NCBI GenBank assembly: GCA_902493375.1 | Contig: CABUPH010000005.1 | Span: 62,001 to 126,000, forward strand | Length of the DNA: 64,000 bases | Direction: 5' to 3' | Origin: an uncultured Collinsella sp. | GTDB lineage: Bacteria > Actinomycetota > Coriobacteriia > Coriobacteriales > Coriobacteriaceae | Shown: one piece after another, positions 32,876-41,822 of the stretch | Numbering within the stretch: the stretch's first letter is position 1 | Layout of the letters: each line of letters begins with the position of its first letter | Program-made: the position numbers and the translations under genes | Notes under the pieces: generated by a model | What the model was told of the DNA's origin: nothing | Seen by the model: only the letters and a program-made list of their open reading frames with translations | Database searches by the model: none

Positions 32876-33658
32876 CTAGCGAAGGTCAAAAACAGAGTGC
32901 GCATTTGTTAAAACTGCCGACTCGATGCGCTTTGCGTCACAATTTTTGAGCGAGGCGATGCGTTCTGAGGTCCTTGTGAGCGATTTGATGAGCGACTGCG
33001 CGCTTGTTTCTGTGTTTGCCTCCGCTGGTGCATCGGTCTCGAGCAGTAAACGATCGAGTGGAATCTGTCGTGCGTATTCGCGTCCTCGTTTAGACGCGAG
33101 CATGCGTTCGTTGACGGAAAAATAACAGCCCGCATCACGCGCGCGGACGAGTTCGTCCGAAGTGCCGCTAAACCAGTGGAAGATGATAACGGGGGAGTCG
33201 GGGTTTGGGATGAGTAGTCCATGCGATTCGAGGACGTCCAGTACGGCTCCTGCCGAACGAACGGCGTGAATTGATATCACGCGCCCGGTAAGAGGATGCT
33301 GCACGAGTGTATCGCAGAGCCGGTCAAATGCCTGTATTTGTAGCGGCTCACTTCCGGCAAAGCGTGCGGAAAAGTCGAGTCCCACCTCGCTGATGTAGCG
33401 CTCTTGGGCAGCAACTTCGCAAAGCAGATCGACTTCGGCAGGACCGCAGCGGCCGTCGGCGAGCCACCAGGGGTGGAGCCCAACGCCAGCGATGATGCCT
33501 GGTAGGCGACGGGCGCGCTCGTTTGCGGCCGAAAAGTCGCGTGGGTCGACCCCGCAGTCAAAGAGCCCCAGACCCAACGCCGCCGACTCACTGGCTGCAG
33601 CATCGGGGCCGAGCATCAAATCAAGATGACAATGCGTGTCAAAGAATTGCGGTTCCAT
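32876..33658 (-). CDS. tatD: TatD-family metal-dependent hydrolase
   Basis: A 260-residue TatD-type nuclease/hydrolase of the amidohydrolase fold, implicated in DNA repair and DNA degradation. The metal ligands are seen in FFDTHCHLD (residues 5-13), ISEVGLDFSAR with Glu, VISIHAVRS, IFHWFSG and LLLETDAP. Slightly divergent from housekeeping TatD, but complete. It starts 14 bases after the tcdA stop on the same strand, so the two are cotranscribed. The MITE-like element ends seven bases after its stop. Confidence 0.88.
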   Translation of the reverse strand: MEPQFFDTHCHLDLMLGPDAAASESAALGLGLFDCGVDPRDFSAANERARRLPGIIAGVGLHPWWLADGRCGPAEVDLLCEVAAQERYISEVGLDFSARFAGSEPLQIQAFDRLCDTLVQHPLTGRVISIHAVRSAGAVLDVLESHGLLIPNPDSPVIIFHWFSGTSDELVRARDAGCYFSVNERMLASKRGREYARQIPLDRLLLETDAPAEANTETSAQSLIKSLTRTSERIASLKNCDAKRIESAVLTNAHSVFDLR

Positions 33659-33672
33659 CGCAGGGCATCCTG

Positions 33673-34467
33673 CTAGTCCAGGCGTTGGCCGTCGGCGCGT
33701 ACGCGCTCGGTGCCGCGCCCACTGATCTGGCGGATAACCTCGCCGGCAATCATCTGACCCATGATGGGCGGCATAAAGCTGGCGGTTCCCAGCTCGGTGC
33801 GCTCGTGGATGTTGGAAGGGTCGCGGGGCTGTGTCTTAACCGATTCCTCGCAGCTAAACAGTACATGCAGGCTCTTGATTCCGCGCTTCTTGCATTCTTT
33901 GCGCATGATGCGGCTCATGGGGTCACGTACCGTATCGAAAATGTCGGCAAAGCGGAGGCACTCGGGATGGAGCTTGTTGGCCCCGCCCATGGAGCTAACC
34001 AAACGAATGTCGTGGTCCTGAGCATATTTGGCAATGGTGAGCTTGGCCGAGATGGTGTCGATGGCGTCGACGACGTAGTCGAGCTTGCCGTCCGTCTGCT
34101 CCAAAACGCTCGCGAAGAACTCGTCGATGTTGTCGCTCAGCAGGTATTCGGTGCGTTTGATAACGGTGGCGGTGGGATTGATGTCGTGGATTATGGCTTC
34201 CATAACATCGACCTTGCGCTTGCCGATGGTGCTGTGAAAGGCGATGGCCTGGCGATTGATATTGCTGGGCGCGATGATGTCCTTGTCCAGAATGACGAAA
34301 TGACCGATGCCGCCGCGGGCGAGTGCCTCGCAGCAGTTGGAGCCCACGCCTCCGCAGCCGAGCACCAGCACCGTAGCATCGGCGAGCTTATCGAGTGCCT
34401 CGCGGCCCATGATGATCTCGAGCTTGGTGTCGCGTGTCTCGACGAGAGCGGCAGCGGTTTCGGTCAT
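33673..34467 (-). CDS. tcdA: tRNA threonylcarbamoyladenosine dehydratase (TcdA/CsdL)
   Basis: A 264-residue E1/ThiF-like enzyme that cyclises t6A to ct6A at position 37 of ANN-decoding tRNAs, using ATP. The nucleotide motif is VLVLGCGGVGSNCCEALARGG (about 33-53), followed by DKDIIAPSNINRQAIA, DAIDTISAKL and SSMGGANKLHPECL. The C-terminus FMPPIMGQMIAGEVIRQI is typical. The second ATG (34467) is used because GGAGG lies six bases upstream; the first ATG touches it. Confidence 0.92.
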   Translation of the reverse strand: MTETAAALVETRDTKLEIIMGREALDKLADATVLVLGCGGVGSNCCEALARGGIGHFVILDKDIIAPSNINRQAIAFHSTIGKRKVDVMEAIIHDINPTATVIKRTEYLLSDNIDEFFASVLEQTDGKLDYVVDAIDTISAKLTIAKYAQDHDIRLVSSMGGANKLHPECLRFADIFDTVRDPMSRIMRKECKKRGIKSLHVLFSCEESVKTQPRDPSNIHERTELGTASFMPPIMGQMIAGEVIRQISGRGTERVRADGQRLD

Positions 34468-34702
34468 AGACATCCTCCGATGGGGAAGCGAATCGTGTTT
34501 TAGCTATCGCCATTATAGGTGTTATCGCGATTCCATTTGAGCCCTTGGGCTTGTTGAAATGGGATCGGGGTTCGCATAAGATTGAAGCAGATGGCACCCG
34601 TTGCAGCGGGTTGGCCAACTCCAAAACACGTTTGTAGCGTGAGAAGTGGCCGTCTTCGCATTACGCGGAGGCGGCTATTTTTTTGAGTACAAGATTAGAT
34701 AG

Positions 34703-34732
34703 TTAGACAAACATCTAAATATCGAGTATAGT
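34703..34732 (+). promoter_or_regulatory. sdpRI promoter with overlapping operator
   Basis: TTAGAC (34703-34708) and TATAGT (34727-34732) are 18 bases apart. The inverted repeat TTAGA-N6-TCTAA (34703-34718) covers the -35 region, fitting autoregulation by the ArsR-type protein encoded next. Confidence 0.6.
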
Positions 34733-34766
34733 GTGCGCGTCATGAGAGATGATGAGAGGAGGTCTT

Positions 34767-35045
34767 ATGCCGGGAGAGGGTTTTAAGGCGCTGGCCGATC
34801 CTACACGGCGTCACATTTTGGAACTGCTGCGCGAGGGCAATCGCACGGCCGGGGAGCTTGCCGAGCATTTTGACATCAGCAAGCCGTCGTTGAGCCATCA
34901 CTTGGCGACGCTCAAAAACGCCGGGTTGGTGACCGACGAACGTCATGGCCAAAACATCGTTTACAGCTTAAACACCACCGTCATGCAGGACTTGATCGGT
35001 TGGTTTATGGGCTTTACAAACACGGAAGGTGATAAGGATGAATAA
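34767..35045 (+). CDS. sdpR: ArsR/SdpR-family autorepressor
   Basis: A 92-residue winged-helix regulator with FKALADPTRRHILELLREG, AGELAEHFDISKPSLSHHLATLKNAGLV as recognition helix region and RHGQNIVYSLN wing. There is no cysteine metal site, so it fits the SdpR branch rather than metal sensors. GAGGAGG precedes ATG 34767. It overlaps the SdpI-like gene by 8 bases, the arrangement of the Bacillus sdpRI immunity operon, in which the membrane protein titrates the repressor. Confidence 0.85.
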   Translation: MPGEGFKALADPTRRHILELLREGNRTAGELAEHFDISKPSLSHHLATLKNAGLVTDERHGQNIVYSLNTTVMQDLIGWFMGFTNTEGDKDE

Positions 35046-35742
35046 CGAAAACAAGGGCATTCACCCCACGGGGGTATCGTCGCGCGTGTGGATTGCGCTG
35101 GTCGCTCTGTGCGTCGCCAATGTCGTAGCGCACCTCATGGTGATGCCGAGCTTGCCGACGCAGATTCCCACGCACTGGGGAGCGAACGGCGCCGTCGACG
35201 GTTGGGGTCCTAGCTGGATGGCCTCCGCGCTCGGCGTGCTGCCTCTGGCGCTTCTCGCAATGTTCTGCGTGGTGCCGCGCATCGACCCCAAAGGTGAGGC
35301 ATATCGAACCTCGGGCAAGTTCTATCAGGGCTTCGTAATCGCCTTCACCTTGTTCATGTGCGCCATAAGCTGGCTGGGAGAGCTTACGGTCTGGGGCGTG
35401 GTGCCGGCGGTCGGTTCGGTTAACGTGCTGATTTCCGGTGTTGTCGGTTTGCTGTTCATCGGCGTAGGCAACTACTTGCCGCGTGTGAAGCAGAACTATA
35501 CGCTCGGTATCAAGACACCTTGGGCGCTTGCCGATCCCGAGAACTGGCGCCGTACGCAGCGTTTTGGCGGCGCCTGCTTTATGGTGCTGGGTATTGGCCT
35601 GATTGTGATGGGCGTGGCAGGCAGCGTGCTTTCGAGTGAAGTCGTCGCCGCGGTGATTGCGGTTCTGGCGTTTGGTTTGGTCGGAGCCGTCTACGTCTAC
35701 TCGTATCTGCTGTGGCGCAAATCGCAGCGAGCCGCTCGTTAA
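35038..35742 (+). CDS. sdpI: SdpI/DUF1648 family membrane protein
   Basis: A 234-residue integral membrane protein with about six helices. The N-terminal DUF1648 signature is LPTQIPTHWGANGAVDGWG (about 42-60). The SdpI domain carries GNYLPRVKQNYTLGIKTPWALADPENW (split over residues 145-171) and RTQRFGG. In Bacillus, SdpI gives immunity to the killing peptide SdpC and signals to SdpR. No sdpABC-like toxin gene is seen here, so it may protect against a neighbour's toxin. Translation is coupled to sdpR by overlap. Confidence 0.85.
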   Translation: MNNENKGIHPTGVSSRVWIALVALCVANVVAHLMVMPSLPTQIPTHWGANGAVDGWGPSWMASALGVLPLALLAMFCVVPRIDPKGEAYRTSGKFYQGFVIAFTLFMCAISWLGELTVWGVVPAVGSVNVLISGVVGLLFIGVGNYLPRVKQNYTLGIKTPWALADPENWRRTQRFGGACFMVLGIGLIVMGVAGSVLSSEVVAAVIAVLAFGLVGAVYVYSYLLWRKSQRAAR

Positions 35743-35808
35743 GGTTGCGGAAAACTAGCGTACGCAGTTCATAGTATGTTCCGGGGGACTTTTCCCAGGT
35801 AGTATTAG

Positions 35809-35835
35809 GGGGCGTGGGCAACCATGCCCCTTTTT
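35809..35835 (+). terminator. Terminator after sdpI
   Basis: GGGGCGTGG and CCATGCCCC form a 9-bp stem with one G-T pair, a GCAA loop and TTTTT. Confidence 0.85.
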
Positions 35836-35926
35836 CGTTACGTTTCAGAGCTGGTTTCCTCATTTCGTTTCCACTAAAGCGAATCAAGAATAGGGAAACA
35901 GCAGGTAGAAAGGATAGAACAGACAT

Positions 35927-37606
35927 ATGGCGGAGTTTATCTACCAGATGTATCAGGCTCGCAAGGCCCATGGCGACAAGGTAATCCTTGACGACGTGAC
36001 CCTGAGCTTCTACCCCGGTGCCAAGATCGGCGTCGTGGGTCCCAACGGCATGGGCAAGTCGACCCTGCTCAAGATCATGGCCGGCATCGAGGAGGTCTCC
36101 AACGGCGATGCCAGGCTCACCCCCGGCTACACCGTGGGCATCCTGCAGCAGGAGCCGCCGCTCGACGATGACAAGACCGTCATCGAGAACGTGCGCATGG
36201 CGTTTGGCGATATGATCGCCAAGGTCGATCGCTTCAACAAGATCGGCGAGGAGATGTGCGACCCGGATTGCGACATGGATGCCCTCATGGCCGAGATGGG
36301 CAAGCTCCAGGACGAGATCGATGCCGCCGATGGCTGGGATATCGATTCCAAGCTCGGCCAGGCCATGGACGCCCTGCAGCTGCCCGATTCCGACATGCCG
36401 GTCAACGTGCTTTCCGGCGGCGAGCGCCGTCGCGTGGCCCTGTGCAAGCTGCTGCTCGAGGCTCCCGACCTGCTGCTGCTCGACGAGCCCACGAACCACC
36501 TGGACGCCGAGTCGATCCTGTGGCTCGAGCACTTCCTGCACAACTACCAGGGCGCGGTGCTTGCCGTCACGCACGATCGCTACTTCCTGGATAACGTTGC
36601 CGAGTGGATCTGCGAGGTCGACCGCGGTCACCTTTATCCCTACAAGGGCAACTACTCCACGTATCTGGAGACCAAGGCCGCGCGTATCGAGGCACAGGGC
36701 AATCGTGACGCCAAGCTCGCCAAGCGCATGGAGGCCGAGCTCGAGTGGGTGCGCAGCTCGCCCAAGGCTCGCCAGGCAAAGAACAAGGCCCGTCTGGCTC
36801 GCTACGAGGAGATGGAGGCCGAGGCCCGCGCAAGCCAGAAGCTCGACTGGACCGACATCCGCATCCCTGTGGGCCCGCGTTTGGGCAACAAGGTGCTCGA
36901 GGCCCATCATCTGCACAAGGAGTTCGATGGCCGAGTGCTCATCGACGACCTTTCGTTCACCCTGCCGCGCAACGGCATCGTGGGCGTCATCGGCCCCAAC
37001 GGCGTGGGTAAGACTACGCTCTTCAAGACCATCGTGGGTCTGGAGCCGCTGACTTCGGGTGAGCTCGAGGTGGGCGAGACCGTCAAGATCTCCTACGTCG
37101 ACCAGAACCGTTCCGGCATCGACCCCGATAAGAACCTATGGGAGGTCGTCTCGGACGGCCTGGACCACATGATGGTCGGCGAGACCGAGGTTCCGAGCCG
37201 TGCTTATGTGGCGAGCTTTGGCTTTAAGGGCCAGGACCAGCAGAAGCGCGCTGGCGTGCTCTCCGGTGGCGAGCGCAACCGTCTGAACTTGGCGCTTACG
37301 CTCAAGCAGGGCGGCAACCTGCTGCTCCTCGACGAGCCCACGAACGACCTCGATGTCGAGACGCTGTCCTCGCTCGAAGCGGCGCTGCTCGAGTTCCCGG
37401 GCTGCTCGGTGGTCATTAGCCACGACCGTATGTTCCTGGACCGCGTCGCCACGCACATTCTGGCATGGGAGGGCACCGACGAGAATCCGGGCAACTGGTA
37501 TTGGTTCGAGGGCAACTTCGAGGCCTATCAGGCCAACCGCATCGAGCGCCTGGGCGAGGACGCAGCCCAGCCGCATCGTATTCACCGCAAGCTGACGCGT
37601 GACTAG
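35927..37606 (+). CDS. ettA: Energy-dependent translational throttle protein EttA (ABC-F)
   Basis: A 559-residue soluble ABC-F protein that binds the ribosomal E site and gates the first elongation step according to ATP/ADP ratio. The first ABC domain has GPNGMGKSTLLKIMAG (about 37-52), LSGGERRRVALCKLLL and LLLDEPTNHLD. The linker with the arm is rich in Lys/Arg (KAARIEAQGNRDAKLAKRME). The second domain has GPNGVGKTTLFKTIVG, LSGGERNRLNLALTL and LLLDEPTNDLD. EttA-type length and N-terminus (MAEFIYQMYQARKAHGDK) separate it from other ABC-F proteins. A terminator follows at 37617-37645. Confidence 0.96.
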   Translation: MAEFIYQMYQARKAHGDKVILDDVTLSFYPGAKIGVVGPNGMGKSTLLKIMAGIEEVSNGDARLTPGYTVGILQQEPPLDDDKTVIENVRMAFGDMIAKVDRFNKIGEEMCDPDCDMDALMAEMGKLQDEIDAADGWDIDSKLGQAMDALQLPDSDMPVNVLSGGERRRVALCKLLLEAPDLLLLDEPTNHLDAESILWLEHFLHNYQGAVLAVTHDRYFLDNVAEWICEVDRGHLYPYKGNYSTYLETKAARIEAQGNRDAKLAKRMEAELEWVRSSPKARQAKNKARLARYEEMEAEARASQKLDWTDIRIPVGPRLGNKVLEAHHLHKEFDGRVLIDDLSFTLPRNGIVGVIGPNGVGKTTLFKTIVGLEPLTSGELEVGETVKISYVDQNRSGIDPDKNLWEVVSDGLDHMMVGETEVPSRAYVASFGFKGQDQQKRAGVLSGGERNRLNLALTLKQGGNLLLLDEPTNDLDVETLSSLEAALLEFPGCSVVISHDRMFLDRVATHILAWEGTDENPGNWYWFEGNFEAYQANRIERLGEDAAQPHRIHRKLTRD

Positions 37607-37616
37607 TAGCAAGTAG

Positions 37617-37645
37617 AAAGGCCGCCACCAAGGGCGGCCTTTCTT
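37617..37645 (+). terminator. Rho-independent terminator of ettA
   Basis: AAAGGCCGCC and GGCGGCCTTT form a 10-bp stem with a 6-nt loop, followed by CTT. Confidence 0.85.
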
Positions 37646-37886
37646 GTAGCAATTGCACTGCAGCTATGCCCTAGCTGCTGGTTTGATTCATAATCAAAGT
37701 CATCTCTTTGGGATTAAAGCCCGTTTTTGCTATGAGTGATTTTCTAATTCCGTTTAAAACGTAAAGCCGCATTGGGTTGCAAGGACATAAGCAAATCGAA
37801 TTGAAATATAACCAGTGCTGTAACGTTACAAAAAAGATTATAGAATAGGAGTACCTTATTAGTCGCTTCTCTAGAAAGAAGAACAT

Positions 37887-39014
37887 ATGCTTTCGCGTCG
37901 TCGTTTTCTGCAACTTGTCGCGTCTTCAATTGTCGCCTTAGCCGCACGTCCGAAAGAGGTTTTTGCTTCGACGGGCAATATTGATGGTGAGCAGATACAA
38001 TTTACTTCTGAAATTGCGCAAGAGCTTGCCGATAAATATATAAAGGGACTCCTCGGCTATTCGTATACGCCTTCTGACCCTATTCCTTTTGTAGATGTTG
38101 ATGGGTCCCCGCTTGGTTACATTGTTCCGGTTGTGACATCCAATAGAGCCGCGGGCTATTTGGTTTTAGATGCTTCAGATGATGAAATACTTACGGGATA
38201 TCGTTTTGGAGACGGCTTAGTCAGCCCTATGGATCGGGGAGGAGATCTTGGTGTCGAGTCTTATTCGTTCAATAACCCAGTCGTAATGATCAATCCATTC
38301 GAATTCGGCGTGCAATCTTTGGACGGTTCAATAACAACAAATTGCGGAAGAACAATCCCGGCTGTTTCCATAGAAGGACGGCCTGTCGTTTTATCGAATA
38401 AACCTTCAAGCTGGAACGATGTTGTAATTTACGCAACTCAAATGCAGGATTACACAGTATCTGGATTTCGTTCCATTTCTCAGTTTATGTCATATGATGA
38501 AAGCGAGATTAAGAGGCTTACCGCCCACTATGCTTGTATGGTGACAGCTTTTTCGAACGTTGCGGAACTGTATGGCATTGCCAATTTATATAGCGACCCT
38601 TCGCAATATATGCAGATATGGAATTACACCAATACCCATGCTCTTTCCGATGAAGAACAGACTGTTCCCGGCGTTGTTTTGGGTGGAACGCCGATATCAA
38701 CCTGTGCAACGGGGTTTACAAATTACTGCGCAAGCAGAGGAAGTACTCTTATCGCCCGCACTGTCTCCTCTCCGGCTATCGCGAGCATCCAAAATGAGAT
38801 TAACTCTAATAGACCGAATGTTTTACATGCGAGTTTGTACAACGGATCAGCCCATTCTGTAACAGCGGAGGCTTACGCCACACTTACTGGTAAGAAAACT
38901 GGAGAGACAAGGCAGATGATTGGCATAGCGGACGGCTGGAATTCATCTTTATCCTTCCTGAAGTATGATCAGAGCTATTATGCGTGGACTTATGGAACGA
39001 CTTTTTCGAAGTAG
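37887..39014 (+). CDS. Tat-exported, papain-like cysteine peptidase candidate
   Basis: A 375-residue exported protein. The N-terminus LSRRRFLQLVASSIVALAA fits a twin-arginine signal. The middle contains a possible prodomain (GYLVLDASDDEILTGYRFGDG spans about 90-110). The segment HYACMVTAFSNVAELYG (about 214-230) resembles the Cys-helix of papain-like peptidases (C10/C39-like), with Cys217, a possible His323 in GSAHSVTAEAY and Asp349 in IADGW. This catalytic assignment is a motif-level inference. The gene is conspicuously A+T-rich, with many ATA, AGA and TTA codons, unlike its neighbours, so recent acquisition is likely. A lipoprotein gene overlaps its 3' end. Confidence 0.65.
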   Translation: MLSRRRFLQLVASSIVALAARPKEVFASTGNIDGEQIQFTSEIAQELADKYIKGLLGYSYTPSDPIPFVDVDGSPLGYIVPVVTSNRAAGYLVLDASDDEILTGYRFGDGLVSPMDRGGDLGVESYSFNNPVVMINPFEFGVQSLDGSITTNCGRTIPAVSIEGRPVVLSNKPSSWNDVVIYATQMQDYTVSGFRSISQFMSYDESEIKRLTAHYACMVTAFSNVAELYGIANLYSDPSQYMQIWNYTNTHALSDEEQTVPGVVLGGTPISTCATGFTNYCASRGSTLIARTVSSPAIASIQNEINSNRPNVLHASLYNGSAHSVTAEAYATLTGKKTGETRQMIGIADGWNSSLSFLKYDQSYYAWTYGTTFSK

Positions 39015-39384
39015 GGCGATTCGTCTAGCTCTGTCTTTGGTGCTGATGGCTTCATTGGTGGGCTGTTCAACAAAGGAAGAGATATCGTGCGGAGGTTCCG
39101 GAGAAGTGACTGCGACAGACTCAGGTTCATTAGAAATAGCTGGCGGGCATGCCGATGTGATGTTACAAGGAAAAGGCGTGCTTAGGTCGATTGATGCTGA
39201 AGACGCTGTCTGCTCAATAGAGGATTTGAAGACAGGTGAAACTGCATCGTACCGAGTTTCAGATAATGCTGCGAATATGATTGAGTCGATACCGACTGGA
39301 GCGCAGGTTTCTTTTAGATACTTTGCTCCGCAACTTGAGGATGAGCTTGCTTCTCTGGTGTCTATATGCACCGATGACAACTAA
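38992..39384 (+). CDS. Small lipoprotein overlapping the peptidase-like gene
   Basis: A product of 130 residues from ATG 38992; upstream ATGs at 38965 and 38980 are alternatives. A basic start (MERLFRSR), hydrophobic stretch and lipobox SLVGC place it at the outer face of the membrane. The mature part, GKGVLRSIDAEDAVCSIED followed by ASYRVSDNAAN and AQVSFRYF, looks like a small beta-barrel (OB-like). It overlaps the peptidase-like gene by 23 bases and shares its low G+C. It could be an inhibitor, chaperone or anchor for that protein; this is inferred from pairing only. Confidence 0.65.
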   Translation: MERLFRSRAIRLALSLVLMASLVGCSTKEEISCGGSGEVTATDSGSLEIAGGHADVMLQGKGVLRSIDAEDAVCSIEDLKTGETASYRVSDNAANMIESIPTGAQVSFRYFAPQLEDELASLVSICTDDN

Positions 39385-39398
39385 AAGGCCTGAATTCA

Positions 39399-39440
39399 AA
39401 CGGCCTCGGATGGTCAATTGGCTATCCGAGGCCGTTTTTT
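39399..39440. terminator. Bidirectional terminator
   Basis: AACGGCCTCGGAT pairs with ATCCGAGGCCGTT, 13 bp perfect, loop of 12, with TTTT on the plus strand. It serves the lipoprotein gene and, less strongly, the convergent unknown gene that ends at 39439. Confidence 0.85.
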
Positions 39441-40737
39441 ACTCGACCGGGGCTTCGACCTTGTCGATGGTCCAGGCGGCTCCGAGACCGCCGGTGGTGT
39501 TGCGGCGGATGCGCACTGTAACCTCGCGGCGCTCGCCGGCCTGCGTGTAGCACAGGGGGAAGTTTGCGCGGTTTCGCGCGGCCTCGATGGTACCGCGCTC
39601 GCGGGCGATCCAGTAGTACTCGCCGACAATGCCGAGCGTGTCGGCGCCGTAGGGGAGATAGGTCGACAACTGGTGCAGAAGCGGGCCGGGGCAGAAGACC
39701 TCGGTTGCGAAATCGACGGGGAAGTCCTCAGGGATGGCGGGCGCTGCGGGTGCGGGGGTTGGGGCCGCTGCGGGTACCGAAGCCGGTGCCGGTGCGGGAA
39801 CTTGGTCGCAAGCAGAGGCGGGCACGGATTCGATGACGGGTGCGGGCTCAGGCACCGGTTCCGGCTTAACTGCGGAATCTGCGGGCTTCACGGTGACGGG
39901 CGCGTCTACAGCTGCAGTTTCAAACTCAACCTGCATCGCGCTCTCATTCTCGACGCTCGACTTTGCTTCGATGGGCGTGGATGCCATAGTGGTGATGCCG
40001 GCGTTGGCGTTCTCGGGGTCATAGACGACCGTGAGCGAGATGGCGGGCTCCGGCGTCTCGGGCTCCGGCGTCGACTCGGTAGCGCCTTGATCGTCGGACT
40101 GATCGTCCTCAGCCTCGTCGCCAAAGACATCGCTGTTTTGGAACGCAGGCGTCTCAGGTTGGTTAGCGACTTCTTCGGTTGTCGACTTGGGAGTCTCGTT
40201 GAGCTCCGCAGTGGCTTCCTGCTCGGATATGACTTTGGGATCGGTCGTGGCGGCGATTTCGGTTTCGGCTTCTGCCGTTACCTCAATAGCGACTTCGATC
40301 TCTGCCTCGGGCTCGGGCTCCGGCATAGCTTCAGCCACGGGCTCGGGCTCGGGACGCTTAACGTGCTTGGGGCGCACGGCCTTGAGGTCCTTCTCGCCGC
40401 GCTTCTTCTTTTTGTAGGACTGCTTGGCGCCCTTGGCAGCCTTGGGCTTGTCCTCGCCCTTGGCAAGGGCGGCATCCCAGGCCTCGTTGGCGATGACCGT
40501 GGCATACAGGCGACCGCCCTTAAAGACGGTCAGCTTAATGCAGTCGTCGAGCTCCTCGAGCAGCTCGCGCGTGGTCTCGAAGCCCAGGTCATAAGCGGCC
40601 ATGTCACCGGCGGCGAGTGCCTCCTCGACCTGCGTCATAAACGTTTGCTTGCCGCATCCGATTGCATCGCGCAGCAGGCGATACAGATAGATGTGGTTGC
40701 CCAGCGAAAGCGTGGGCCTAACTATTGTCTTGCTCAT
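39439..40737 (-). CDS. Protein of unknown function with Pro/Glu/Ala-rich linker
   Basis: A 432-residue protein with two ordered ends. The N-terminal ~90 residues (VRPTLSLGNHIYLYRLLRDAIG, LEELDDCIKLTVFKGGRLYA) are followed by a Lys-rich stretch (QSYKKKKRGEKDLK). A long low-complexity linker of Pro, Glu, Ala and Val runs from about 135 to 345. The C-terminal ~85 residues contain FCPGPLLHQLSTYLPYGADTLG and a beta-rich end. No signal or membrane helix is seen, so it is cytoplasmic. ATG 40737 has GAGGAG eight bases upstream. The family is not recognised. The basic segment could bind nucleic acid. Confidence 0.65.
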   Translation of the reverse strand: MSKTIVRPTLSLGNHIYLYRLLRDAIGCGKQTFMTQVEEALAAGDMAAYDLGFETTRELLEELDDCIKLTVFKGGRLYATVIANEAWDAALAKGEDKPKAAKGAKQSYKKKKRGEKDLKAVRPKHVKRPEPEPVAEAMPEPEPEAEIEVAIEVTAEAETEIAATTDPKVISEQEATAELNETPKSTTEEVANQPETPAFQNSDVFGDEAEDDQSDDQGATESTPEPETPEPAISLTVVYDPENANAGITTMASTPIEAKSSVENESAMQVEFETAAVDAPVTVKPADSAVKPEPVPEPAPVIESVPASACDQVPAPAPASVPAAAPTPAPAAPAIPEDFPVDFATEVFCPGPLLHQLSTYLPYGADTLGIVGEYYWIARERGTIEAARNRANFPLCYTQAGERREVTVRIRRNTTGGLGAAWTIDKVEAPVE

Positions 40738-40808
40738 GGCAAATCTCCTCTTTACACACCAAAGCATCTTACCATCGCGCGGGGCTTGCTACCTCGGCGC
40801 CCAAGGCA

Positions 40809-40841
40809 AACGGGCGCGACCGTTGCCGGTTCGCGCCCGTT
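40809..40841 (-). terminator. Hairpin between two minus-strand genes
   Basis: AACGGGCGCGA and TCGCGCCCGTT form an 11-bp perfect stem with an 11-nt loop, downstream of the membrane-protein gene that ends at 40872. The T-tract is weak. Confidence 0.6.
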
Positions 40842-40871
40842 GTACAGGTTGCCTATCTGGGGATGCAGCGC

Positions 40872-41822
40872 CTAGTTGCCCGATGTCGTGCCTTGGCTTG
40901 AACTGTCAGATGTCGTGCCCGATGTGGTGCCACTCGAATTGCTGTTGTTGCTGTCTGCTGTGCCCGTTCCCGACGTGGTGTCGCTCGTCTGGCTGCCCGT
41001 GTTCGGCTGCGAACCGTCAGCCGTTTGGCTTGAGTCGGTCGTGCCGGACGGCGTGCCACTGTTGGCCGTAGAGGAATCGGTGCCCTGCGATTGGTTTTGG
41101 GTGTTCGAGGACGAATCGGTAGAGGTAGAACTGTCTTGCGTGCCGTCCGCTTGTGCCTGCTGATCTTGCGACTGGGTGTTGTCATTTGCATCGCTCTCGG
41201 TCGTGCGCGACGAAAGGATTGGCTCGGGGCGCTCGCCCAGACCCTCGCCGGCGGTGGTGATAAGGATGGCGCCGGCGCAGGCGATGACCGCGACGATGGC
41301 GATGGCGATCGAGAAGACGATGACCTTCTTTTGCGTCTGGCTGCGCTCTGCCGCCGCCTTGGCGCGCAGGCTGTCGGGAGCGACGCGCGCCGTGGTCGCG
41401 CGCCCCGCAATCTGGCGCATCTCCTGCGTAGTCGCGGCGCCGCCTAGGTGCTCCTCGGCATTAAACTCAACGGGCTCGTAGGCGCCGGCAGGGTAGTCGA
41501 CGGCGGCGTGCGTACCTTTGATGGCTTCGGCGCTGGCAGAGATAAAGTGGCGGTAGACCTGCGATGACACAACGGTGATGACCGAGCTCACGGCGGCACC
41601 AATTACTGAACCAGCGATACCGATCTTGGAGGCAAGCGCGACGCTTGTGGCGGCAGCCGCGGCGCCGGCGATGATCTGGGGAATGGAAATGTCGTCGAAC
41701 AGGCCCTTTTTGGGCGCGATGGCCATGGTCTGTCCGATGGAATGGTTCTCGTGCACGCCGTTGTTGAGCGATGCCGGCGTCATGACGCGCGTGCGCGGCG
41801 CGTCGGTGTACTTGGTTGTCAT
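40872..41822 (-). CDS. Membrane protein with Ser/Thr/Gln-rich extracellular tail
   Basis: A 316-residue protein. The first ~40 residues are cytoplasmic. A hydrophobic glycine/alanine region (about 48-85, IIAGAAAAATSVALASKIG) comes next. A cytoplasmic basic stretch (RAKAAAERSQTQKK) precedes a clear membrane helix near 160-180 (VIVFSIAIAIVAVIACAGAIL). The last ~120 residues are almost only Ser, Thr, Gly, Asp, Asn and Gln, which suggests a flexible, possibly glycosylated surface stalk. GGGAGGA lies eight bases before ATG 41822. No family was recognised. Confidence 0.68.
   Translation of the reverse strand: MTTKYTDAPRTRVMTPASLNNGVHENHSIGQTMAIAPKKGLFDDISIPQIIAGAAAAATSVALASKIGIAGSVIGAAVSSVITVVSSQVYRHFISASAEAIKGTHAAVDYPAGAYEPVEFNAEEHLGGAATTQEMRQIAGRATTARVAPDSLRAKAAAERSQTQKKVIVFSIAIAIVAVIACAGAILITTAGEGLGERPEPILSSRTTESDANDNTQSQDQQAQADGTQDSSTSTDSSSNTQNQSQGTDSSTANSGTPSGTTDSSQTADGSQPNTGSQTSDTTSGTGTADSNNSNSSGTTSGTTSDSSSQGTTSGN

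Noticed and set aside
35579..36916. A 445-codon minus-strand open frame
   Set aside because: Antisense to ettA and the end of sdpI; no motif, and the plus-strand genes are certain.
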